A DNA stretch of 17,500 nt from Neocallimastix lanati (nom. inval.) (taxonomy: Eukaryota; Neocallimastigomycota; Neocallimastigomycetes; Neocallimastigales; Neocallimastigaceae). Positions 1-7,462 of this stretch are shown in pieces. The stretch covers positions 95,001 to 112,500 of the forward strand of contig JACVTC010000069.1 in assembly GCA_016946835.1 (NCBI GenBank), written 5' to 3'. Position numbers and translations under genes: made by a program. Below the pieces are notes generated by a model. The model had not been told where the DNA came from. It ran no database searches and worked only from the letters and a program-made list of their open reading frames with translations. How positions within the stretch are numbered: position 1 is the first letter of the stretch; every line of letters begins with the position of its first letter.

Positions 1-76
1 TATTATATATATATTTTAAAATTTATAATATTATTGTTATTATAATCATTATATTTATACTCCTCTAACTTTATAG

Positions 77-190
77 GGTAATTTGATTGGAACTACATTA
101 AGTTCTGTATTAATATTATCAATTCGTTGTATAAAATATAGAATGAAAAATAAAATAAGTCAGGAACCTCAAACAATACCACTTGTTTAA
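77..190 (+). CDS. Last exon of an unrecognised gene (5' part outside the window)
   Basis: An acceptor TTATAG ends at 76, and the sequence then stays open for 37 codons to TAA at 188-190. The other two forward frames stop within three codons of the acceptor. The peptide starts GNLIGTTLSSVLILSI, followed by a basic stretch (RCIKYRMKNK) and a short polar tail ending IPLV. A hydrophobic segment followed by positive charges looks like the end of a last membrane helix and a cytoplasmic tail, but the helix is short and could be incomplete at the exon boundary. Positions 1-76 would be the 3' end of the upstream intron. The family cannot be named from 37 residues. The exon call rests on the acceptor, the open frame, and base composition that is visibly less AT-rich than the flanks. 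Confidence 0.6.
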   Translation, partial: GNLIGTTLSSVLILSIRCIKYRMKNKISQEPQTIPLV

Positions 191-1890
191 TTAAAATTAA
201 TTTTAATATGAAGTATTCAGTACCTCTCTATATCTATATTCCAATAATAAATTTTGTATATTTTTAAATGATAAACAAGAAAGAAAAAAAAAAAAAAAAA
301 AAAAAAAATGCATACTTTATTAACAAAATAAAATTTATTTATATAAAATATTAATAAATATGTTTAATATTTTAATATTTATAACATTAAAATATAGAAA
401 TATATTCGCAATTATAATAATCTATCTTACATTTCAATTATTTAAAATTACAATAATTATAATAGTAATTTAAAATTTATTTAAAAAAAAAAAAAAAAAA
501 AAAAAAATAAAAATTGAAAACACATAATTTAAATATACTTAAGAATTAAAACAAACAATAAAACAAATAAACAACATATAAATTAATAGATTTTAACAAT
601 TTAAAATAAATAATAATAATTATATAACAAAAAAAAATAATTATAACAATTATATTTCTTTTTATTTTTTATTATTTAATTTTGGAATGATTTTTAAAAA
701 TAGTATTTATTTTAAATTTATTTTTTTATATATATAGTTGGTCTAATATGATGCAATAATAATGTAATGGAAAGTATGAATTTTTTTTTTTATTTTTTTT
801 TTTTTTTAATTTTCTTTTTATACATTTTGTAGTTTGTAATTTATATATATATTTTTTTAAAAAAAAAAATTCAATTTAAAAAATAGAAAATTTTGATATA
901 TTAATATATTAACTAATAATTCCTGTTAAATTAAATAAAAATTATTATTAATGATATTATATATAAATGTTAAGTATTTTATACAACATATATTATAATT
1001 TTATGAAATTTTTAATTTGTTTAGTTGGTGTATATTTTTATTATTATTATTGTTGTTGTTGTTGTAGTTGTAGTTTTTTATTATATTTTTATAGCAATAT
1101 TGAAATTTATATTTATCTTCTATTATAAATAGTATATGGGTAATATTTAACTTTTTTTTTTTTTTCTTTTCTTTCTATTTTAATTATTATATTTTTATCC
1201 TTATATTATATTATCGTAATGAACTTTATTTTTATTTATATAGTTTAATTTTTTTATGTATATAATCTCATAAATTTTAATATTTTACATGATTTAATAT
1301 TTACCTTTTTTTTATTTATTTTTCATTTATTTATCTTTACTATAATAATTTTATTAAACAATTGTTTTCCTTTTTTGTTTTATAGTAATAAATAAAAATA
1401 TATATAATAATTAATAATAATAATAATAATATTTATTGTTATTATTATAAAGAATATATTTGATATAGTAATAATTAATTTTTAATCTCGTCTTTTTATT
1501 ATAATGTTAAAATGTATGATACAAAAGTTATTTATTATAAGATTTTATTCATATCAATAATTATATAATAACAATAATAACAATAACAATAATAATAATA
1601 ATAATAATAATAGCATTTTAAATAATTCTCTTTTTTATTTTTTATAAAAAATTGAAATTATAATATTACAGAAGATAACAAATAATTATTCATCAAAATT
1701 TTTCAATAATTATTTAAATTGTTTCTTTTCAAAAAAAAAAAAAAAAAAAACCTTCTTTTTATATAAATTAATATATGTATTAAAACAAACAAACAAAAAA
1801 AAAAAAAAAAAAATAAAGAATCTTTATCTTATAATGATTAAAAAAGGAAAAGTGTAAAAATTTTTTTGGGAAAAAAAAAAGTATTGGGAA
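191..1890. other. AT-rich intergenic spacer with simple repeats
   Basis: I see no gene here on either strand. The stretch consists of A and T runs and short tandem repeats: A25 at 284-308, A25 at 483-507, TTA then TTG triplets around 1037-1073, TAA triplets around 1411-1430, and AAT/AAC triplets around 1567-1611. It probably holds the 3' UTR of the left-hand gene. AATAAA-like words are too common in this composition to identify a polyadenylation signal. Confidence 0.7.
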
Positions 1891-1894
1891 GAAC

Positions 1895-2055
1895 AGACGA
1901 AATCCATATTTAATTGAAAAATATAAAACTATTGAATCCGAATTAATTTGATAATGGAAGTCCTAGAAATGATATTGTTGAAATATGGTTTAAATTCATA
2001 AATTAATTTAAAAATAATATTAAATACTGATTTGTTGTAAATGATCAAATGAAAA
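1895..2055 (+). pseudogene. Possible decayed coding fragment, unrecognised
   Basis: The composition is less AT-rich than the flanks. One frame reads RRNPYLIEKYKTIESELI from 1895, and after a frame change reads DNGSPRNDIVEIWFKF from about 1951. Stops and a frame break separate the pieces and no start is evident. If the two mobile elements to the right are mentally removed, the tract continues through 2278-2316 into 6437 onward. No family is recognised, and this may be chance or an old gene fragment. Confidence 0.25.
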
Positions 2056-2063
2056 GGATTATC

Positions 2064-2269
2064 GGGAGAGTTGCATTTCCCCAAATTGCATTTCGACAAG
2101 TGGAGTATTGATATAAATAAATGAATAAATAAATAATTATTAATTCAAAATAATTTTTTTTTAAAATTGTTTTTATTCGATATTTATAATATTTAATTTA
2201 ATTTATTTATTTATTTATTTAATAATTTTCAATTTGACGAAATGCAACTTGGCGAAATGCCCCACACCC
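2064..2269. mobile_element. 206-bp non-autonomous inverted-repeat element (MITE)
   Basis: Both ends start with GGG when read inward. The terminal inverted repeats run 37 bp (2064-2100 and 2233-2269) and match at 29 of 37 positions by hand alignment. Each end carries two copies of a GCATTTC-type motif. The element is flanked by a perfect 8-bp direct repeat, GGATTATC, at 2056-2063 and 2270-2277, which fits a target-site duplication. The AT-rich interior also pairs roughly with itself (AAATAAATGAATAAATAAAT-like on the left, TTTATTTATTTATTT on the right), so the whole unit could fold back. There is no coding capacity, so movement would need a transposase supplied from elsewhere. An 8-bp duplication is typical of the hAT, P and Merlin superfamilies; the GGG termini do not decide between them. 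Confidence 0.85.
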
Positions 2270-2316
2270 GGATTATCAGATTTCTGTGGTACAAAATTAT
2301 TATTAATAGTTGAAAT

Positions 2317-2562
2317 TGTTAGAATATGTGAATATAGTTAAATTACTAATAATTAATAATACATTACTAATGTAATAGTTCTTAGAATATTCATGTATTA
2401 AGTTATTACTAATATTGTTAAGCCACATTTAAGATATATAAATACATGTAATTTGTTCCCATTTTACATAAGCCTTAATCTATATAAAATCAATATAGAA
2501 ACATGTAACTCTTCATAATTAATAAAGTTAACTTAATAAGATATAAATCTTATTTTCTAATA
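2317..2562 (+). repeat. 5' LTR
   Basis: Identical by eye to the copy at 6186-6431, at a constant offset of 3,869. It contains a TATA-like box, TATATAAAAT, at 2481-2490 and a possible polyadenylation signal, AATAAA, at 2521-2526. If these are used, transcription would start near 2510 and R plus U5 together would be only about 50 bases. Those two functional sites are inferred from motif and position only. Confidence 0.93.
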
Positions 2563-2625
2563 GATTAAGAGTCTCATTGACTCTTAAAGAGTCTAATCAA
2601 CACTCATTGACTCTCATTGACCTTA
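2563..2625 (+). promoter_or_regulatory. Primer-binding-site region with perfect hairpin and CTCATTGAC repeats
   Basis: Immediately after the 5' LTR, TTAAGAGTC (2565-2573) and GACTCTTAA (2579-2587) form a perfect 9-bp inverted repeat with loop TCATT. CTCATTGAC occurs three times, at 2573-2581, 2603-2611 and 2613-2621. No TGG-initial match, as expected for pairing to a tRNA 3' CCA end, is present here. Priming may therefore use an internal tRNA fragment or the element's own RNA. Function is inferred from position; the repeats are directly visible. Confidence 0.5.
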
Positions 2626-2629
2626 AGAG

Positions 2630-3070
2630 GATTCTCTGAAAGATGAATCCTGTGCCAGGCAATACTATTATATCAAAAGGAGAAAATTATTGAAATTCTA
2701 ACCCTTATAAATCAAGATTTAAGATTATGCTATATCTTATGAAACTATTTTAAGATCTAAAATTGAAATCCAAAATTATGGAAATTTGAAGTGCCGCTGA
2801 AAACCATATAGAATATTTCTTCGCAAGGGGTTTAATTAATTTTGAAGGATTACACTACATAAAGCTAATGAAAATAAAAAGGCAATTGAATATTTTAGAA
2901 AAGTAAATATTCTCATTAACAATATGGATAATGATATGGATAGTATTAACAACTGGTTATAGTTAAAGTCAAGAAATTTTTTTTTGGAGGTCTATTTTTG
3001 AAATTTCGAAATTGAAATTTTAAATTAAATTAAATAAGAATAATTGAAATAATTCCAAATCTGAAATTAA
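2630..3070 (+). pseudogene. Interior remnant, possibly Gag-like, of the LTR element
   Basis: No intact frame is present. A short open stretch around 2858-2955 reads HKANENKKAIEYFRKV and continues with an Asn/Asp-rich segment to NNWL before TAG. Position, just inside the 5' LTR, is where gag would lie. The peptide shows no zinc knuckle or other recognisable Gag motif, so the assignment is positional only. It could equally be the 5' part of the captured gene. Confidence 0.25.
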
Positions 3071-3079
3071 AGAAAATTT

Positions 3080-4410
3080 TCTTTTAACGAAATGAATTAT
3101 TAGAAATATTTTAACTTTATGAATTGATATTCATAAAATTTAGAAGGATAGAAAATAAAGATGAAGAAAATAAAGAAGAAAATAAAGACGAAGAAAATAA
3201 TAGTTCATCGAAAGATAATAAACTTTATAGGAAAGTCTTATGAATTTAATGATGGAGAGAAAAGAGATAAAATTTTTTTTGATTTATTTTCAATGATTTT
3301 ACCAGATAATGAAAATGAAGAAACTATTGAATCAAAATATATTGCAGAATTACCAATAATAACTTCAAAATTTTGTGGTGTAAGAGTTTTTGTACTACCA
3401 GAATCAATAAAAGGAGATAAAATTTCTTGTCCAGTAGGTTATACTATTAAAATACATGATGTCTTTTTTGGAAGAAGAGTCGGTGATAAAGAAACTTGTT
3501 CAATAAGTGAATATGGTAATAAATTTTCTGATATACTTTTTAATATAACAAAAGAAAATAAATGTGAAAGTCAACTAGTAACTGATATTAAAAATCTTTG
3601 TGAAAATAAGCATTATTGTTATATTAAACCATCTACTGCTCTTTATAAATAAACATGTCCTGATATTCAAGTTTAAATGGAAGTTTCATACCAATATGTT
3701 GAAGATAAAAATGCTTTCAAAAAGCCTAAACGTGCCGTTGTGATGTTTACCGATAACCCAAAACCAGATTCTTTGTATGAACATTCCATTAGTGAATTTG
3801 TACAATACGCTGATATTCATGGATACTCCTTTTCGTAAGATAACAAGATTATTGATTATAATAGACAAGTATATACTATCAAAAATTCTACATCTCTTAA
3901 ATTATGTTATTAATGGGTTAAATACAAATGAATAATGAATGGACTTTTTGGGCAAATGGTGATTCTAGTTAATCCAAATATAGAATTAGATAGTTTTCAT
4001 TCCACCTCCAGATAAAGATGAAATTCATTTAGTTATTTCAGATGATATTATTGAATTAAATGCAAATATTTATTTATCACTTGTTGAACATTCTGCTGTG
4101 TTACATACTTTAATTGAACAAAATGAAGAGAAGCATTATGTTATTGTTCCCAAAATTGGTTTAATTCATATTTTGTAATGATGAGGATGAATGTGATGGT
4201 AAATTAAAGAAAGGTGATTTTTAGTTCATTACGCTTGATATGTTTATTAGTCATATATCGCAGGTATTATTAGAGAAAAAATTAAATCTGAAAAGGAATG
4301 ATATTCTAAGAGAAATAGTGAAATGCATGAAGGAAATAATGACTTATAAAAAAAAAAAAAATAGAAGAAAAATATCAGACTACTTGTTAAAGATAAATAA
4401 TATGATGAAC
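3080..4410 (+). pseudogene. Captured, broken SUEL-lectin plus GT34 glycosyltransferase gene
   Basis: The longest open piece is 3161-3652. Its C-terminal half looks like a galactose/rhamnose-binding SUEL lectin domain: SCPVGYTIKIHDVFFGRR at about 3425-3478, then spaced cysteines, CYIKPST, and past a stop TCPDIQ and MEVSYQYV. Downstream, separated by stops and frame changes, are pieces typical of the GMA12/MNN10 alpha-galactosyl/mannosyltransferase family (GT34): YEHSISEFVQYADIHGYSFS (about 3775-3834), NPNIELDSF, PPPDKDEIHLVISDD (about 4002-4046), KHYVIVPK, and near 4220 a VHYA piece corresponding to the family's HxAG region. The metal-binding DxD position reads NGD (3955-3963). An internal stretch after the ISDD piece seems deleted. 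At the left end, an acidic frame (DEENKEENKDEENN from 3160) runs over the basic N-terminus of the open frame, so a frameshift near 3205-3240 is likely and the ATG at 3161 is probably not original. The gene lies wholly inside the LTR element and cannot make an active enzyme. Confidence 0.75.
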
Positions 4411-4525
4411 ATATAGTTAATCTATCCCTCAAATATTGTATTACAATCAACTCAAAATATTGCTGTACTGAGAAGTATAGATATCAATATACATTTATAA
4501 TTTTTATATCCGAATAATTTAATAG

Positions 4526-5010
4526 TTACTGCTTAACTAGAAAGCGGATTATCGAAGGAGGATGTCACAAAGTACTAATTAGTATTAATATAAGTACATA
4601 TTTATAAATTAAAAAGAAATGCTTAGCGTGAAATAAGCATATTCTACAATTTTAATAGAAGGACGGCATATTTATGAAAGAAATGATATACTTGAAATAA
4701 GCATGTTCTTCAATTTTATTATGTAATTTGAAGTTAATTGAATACCTAGCGTGAAATGGGTATATTCAATTTTATTAAAATAATATATCATGGTTTAACT
4801 TAGCGTGAAATAAGTTTTATCCATAGATAATAGACATTAAGAATTATGAAGAATGGTGTAAGACCTATATATTCTATATAGGGTTCCATCGACTGTGGTA
4901 TAACACCTTTTGTGAAAGGGCTCCATTAAAATTATGATGACGATGATATAACATTCGTAGAATGTTAGTGATGCCGACTTATTACAGAAGCGGTGTTTGT
5001 AGTAAGACTC
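4526..5010 (+). other. Stem-loop-dense region of the LTR element, block 1
   Basis: No coding frame. It opens with a hairpin TGCTT-AACTAGA-AAGCG (4531-4547) and then holds the loop-conserved hairpins described separately. A possible junction follows: GGTGT (4855-4859) with ACACC (4903-4907), enclosing CCTATATA (4864-4871) with TATATAGG (4875-4882) and CCA/TGG. Next come AACATTC (4950-4956) with GAATGTT (4960-4966), and CTTATTACA (4978-4986) with TGTAGTAAG (4998-5006). Such a density of near-perfect short stems, several with G and C in them, is unlike the rest of the window. It suggests a folded RNA, for example a packaging, dimerisation or stability element. The role is inferred. Confidence 0.5.
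4616..4823 (+). repeat. Hairpin repeats with invariant loop GCGTGAAA and covarying stems
   Basis: Three hairpins share the loop GCGTGAAA (4626-4633, 4749-4756, 4803-4810). Their stems differ but stay paired: ATGCTTA/TAAGCAT (4619-4625, 4634-4640), ATACCTA/TGGGTAT (4742-4748, 4757-4763) and AACTTA/TAAGTT (4797-4802, 4811-4816). A fourth degraded unit near 4688-4704 keeps TGAAATAAGCAT but lacks the loop centre. The invariant loop with compensating stem changes is seen directly; an RNA- or DNA-hairpin-binding partner is inferred. Confidence 0.7.
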
Positions 5011-5144
5011 CTCATATTACCTTTTAATATTGTTTATTTTTTTCTCGCCGAACAATTGGTTAATGTTCTATTTAACCGAGTTGACAGTTTTCTATAATGT
5101 ATAAACTAATAATTGAAGATATTTTCATATATCATCATATTTTC

Positions 5145-5256
5145 TGTATACTATTGTGTATAGTATGTTGTTTATTTGGCAATATTTATTTACTGATAAT
5201 TTTCATATTTGTTCAAATCTAAATATTTACTTCTAAAATTTTTAGATTTGAGGGGG
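5145..5256 (+). other. Two perfect hairpins followed by an internal purine tract
   Basis: ATACTAT (5148-5154) pairs with ATAGTAT (5160-5166) around a 5-base loop. CAAATCTAAA (5214-5223) pairs with TTTAGATTTG (5241-5250) around 17 bases. GAGGGGG follows directly (5250-5256) and resembles the purine tract before the 3' LTR, so it could act as a second plus-strand primer site or mark a former element end. Structure is seen; role is speculative. Confidence 0.35.
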
Positions 5257-5694
5257 ATAATGATCATATATTAAAATTTAAATTAAGAACATAAACGAAT
5301 ATGAGATAACATAAATTATAAGTTAACTTACAGGAAAATTTTTTTTAGGATATCATTCAGTAACTAAAAATGATTTAATATAGAAGAAGATTTAAAATAT
5401 CAAAAAGAAGAAAACGAAAATAGAAATTTACATGATAAGACTAATATTTCTCAAGATACTTAAATGACTAAATTATACATTAGCCTAATAGTGAAAATTA
5501 ACAAAAATTAACCTACAAGAAGAAATTAATTGAAATGTTGAATCATTATCAATTATAAGACAATTTATATTGTTTACTTAATAAGTTTAAATGGCTAGAA
5601 TAATATAATTAACTATGAATGCAATCATATTTAATAACCAAAGATTATGATTTATAAAGTACACCGATATATATAATTAAGGATTTGTTGTAAT

Positions 5695-5870
5695 AGTTAT
5701 CGCTAAAGCTATAAAGCGAAAATATATAAGAGTTAGCGCTTATCTAGAAAGCGGTTTATGATTGAAAGTGATGTAAATCCTAATAAACAAGAGGTATTCA
5801 CAGATTGAGATGGTATAATATCACCCTTCAAGAGGAAGGTTTCCATCATATAAATGGTAGATAAACCATA
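5695..5870 (+). other. Stem-loop block 2, resembling block 1
   Basis: The stretch GCTTATCTAGAAAGCGG (5738-5754) matches GCTTAACTAGAAAGCGG of block 1 (4531-4547) except at one base, and both form a small hairpin. Downstream, GATGG (5809-5813) pairs with CCATC (5843-5847) around an inner hairpin CCTTC/GAAGG (5825-5829, 5835-5839). This is the same ATGG-hairpin-CCAT layout as 4853-4888, with different inner-stem sequence. The block lacks the GCGTGAAA hairpins. It looks like a diverged duplicate of block 1 inside the same element. Confidence 0.45.
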
Positions 5871-6176
5871 ATGATAAGAGATGTTTCAGGTACATCTAGT
5901 ATAAGTGGTGTATTAATATTAAATATTAGTTTTAGAGGGAAATAATTAGATTACAAGCATATTAACTATTAAAGAAATTATTTTAGCAATATTTAAATTG
6001 AATTAAAGAATTAATATGATGTAAGATTATTTTATTTATGAAAAAGTCAAGTTAGGTTAGAAAAGAAATAATTTATAGTTTAATAATATCAAGTGAATAA
6101 TATTATAGAATAGAATATTTTTGTATACACATATTTACTAGTAAACCAATTTATTCATTACTGAATAATTAGGTTT

Positions 6177-6185
6177 AAGAGGGAA
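6177..6185 (+). promoter_or_regulatory. Polypurine tract of the LTR element
   Basis: AAGAGGGAA directly abuts the 3' LTR, where plus-strand DNA synthesis is primed in LTR elements. A similar TTTTAGAGGGAAA occurs at about 5931-5943, and another purine tract lies at 5250-5256. Position and purine content are seen; use as primer is inferred from the element class. Confidence 0.65.
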
Positions 6186-6431
6186 TGTTAGAATATGTGA
6201 ATATAGTTAAATTACTAATAATTAATAATACATTACTAATGTAATAGTTCTTAGAATATTCATGTATTAAGTTATTACTAATATTGTTAAGCCACATTTA
6301 AGATATATAAATACATGTAATTTGTTCCCATTTTACATAAGCCTTAATCTATATAAAATCAATATAGAAACATGTAACTCTTCATAATTAATAAAGTTAA
6401 CTTAATAAGATATAAATCTTATTTTCTAATA
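6186..6431 (+). repeat. 3' LTR
   Basis: Exact partner of the 5' LTR, with the TATA-like box at 6350-6359 and AATAAA at 6390-6395. The base after it begins the right-hand GAAAT target duplication (6432-6436). No difference between the LTRs was found, so the insertion is young on the time scale of LTR divergence. Confidence 0.93.
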
Positions 6432-6436
6432 GAAAT

Positions 6437-7462
6437 TATTCTTAATAAAAAATTCAAAATAATTTTAATACTTTTTTTAATAATTTTTAAATAAAAATAA
6501 TAAAAATAAAAATAAAAAAAATTCGTTAAAAATAAAATATTTTTGAAATTTTTATTATTTATTTTATTTTATAATAAAGATATAAAAAGAATATAATAAA
6601 AATAATAATAAATAATCTCTAACCCTAATTAGACATTTATTAAAATTATATATTTATTAACTTATTATCAAATTTTATTATGCCATATTTACCAACCTAT
6701 TTTTTAATTTAATATTTTCAGATATTATCCAAGATTTTAGTTATATTATTTTTTTTTTTTTTTTTTTTGTAGAATGCAGAGAGATATAAGAAATAATAAA
6801 ATAAAAATTGGGTTATTATTGTATAAAATATAAAACACTTTTATATAAAAAAGAAAATATGATTATTATAAGTTTTATTTTATTTTATTTAATTAATTAA
6901 TATTAATATTACGCTTTTCTATTTTTTTTTTTATTTTTATTTTTTATTATTTTTACTTCTTTTATTAAATATTTGATATATTTTTTTTTTAATATATAAT
7001 TATGATTACAATATAAGATGATAAACAATGTAGATCTTTATATTTAATTAAACAATTATTTGAAAATAAAAATAAGAAAGTAATCTTTTTCTATTGTTAA
7101 AATAAATAATAAACAAAATAGAATTTTTTTTTTTTTTTAATTATAAGTTATTATTATTATTTTTTTTTAAATATCTAATAAATTATACTAAGTAAAATGT
7201 ATTTCTATTCTAATTTATTTTTTTAATTTTTCTTATTTTTTTTTCTTTTTCTTTTTAAATGTATTAATTATTTATTAATTTTTGTTATTGTAATATATAT
7301 ATATATATATATTTATTTCTATTAAGTAAATTAAAATTATTAATAAATAATTTATTTATTTATTTTTATTATTATTTTTTTTATTGAATAGAAATTTTAA
7401 TGTTTTAGTTAAACTTTTATTAATGATATATATATTTATATATTTGTATTTATATATTAAAG
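6437..7462. other. AT-rich spacer and likely 3' UTR of the minus-strand gene
   Basis: No gene seen. It contains T runs (for example around 6749-6768), a TA dinucleotide run at about 7291-7312, and mixed TTA/TTTA repeats. The last few hundred bases should include the 3' UTR of the gene at 7463-8623, but the end cannot be placed in this composition. A lone CTAACCCTAA at about 6619-6628 is not a telomere array. Confidence 0.6.

Larger units (their letters stand above)
2317..6431 (+). mobile_element. Complete non-autonomous LTR retrotransposon with captured host-type gene
   Basis: Two identical 246-bp direct repeats (2317-2562 and 6186-6431) bound a 3,623-bp interior. The unit is flanked by a perfect 5-bp duplication, GAAAT, at 2312-2316 and 6432-6436, as LTR integrases produce. 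LTR ends are TGTTAGAA and TTTCTAATA, which form a short imperfect inverted repeat. A purine tract precedes the 3' LTR. No frame in the interior exceeds 163 codons, and I find no protease, reverse-transcriptase, RNase H or integrase motif. The element must therefore depend on proteins of a related autonomous element. The interior contains, in order: a repeat and hairpin region next to the 5' LTR, a weak Gag-like remnant, a broken lectin/GT34 gene, and a long region rich in stem-loops. Copia or Gypsy affiliation cannot be assigned without pol. Confidence 0.93.

Noticed and set aside
3686-3868. Open frame of 60 codons on the minus strand
   Set aside because: Antisense to the glycosyltransferase pieces, whose plus-strand reading matches a known family.
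4247-4450. Minus-strand open frame of 67 codons rich in Phe and Ser
   Set aside because: Antisense to the end of the captured gene; its hydrophobic run comes from an A tract.
4526-5010. Self-cleaving ribozyme or group I/II intron as the explanation for the hairpins
   Set aside because: I could not place a hammerhead or twister core, a group I P7, or a group II domain V; generic stem-loops alone do not support it.
5809-5870. tRNA-like arms (GGTTTCCATC region)
   Set aside because: No proper A box/B box pair, acceptor stem or anticodon arm can be assembled.
6617-6628. CTAACCCTAA resembling a telomere repeat
   Set aside because: A single partial copy in AT-rich spacer; no array.
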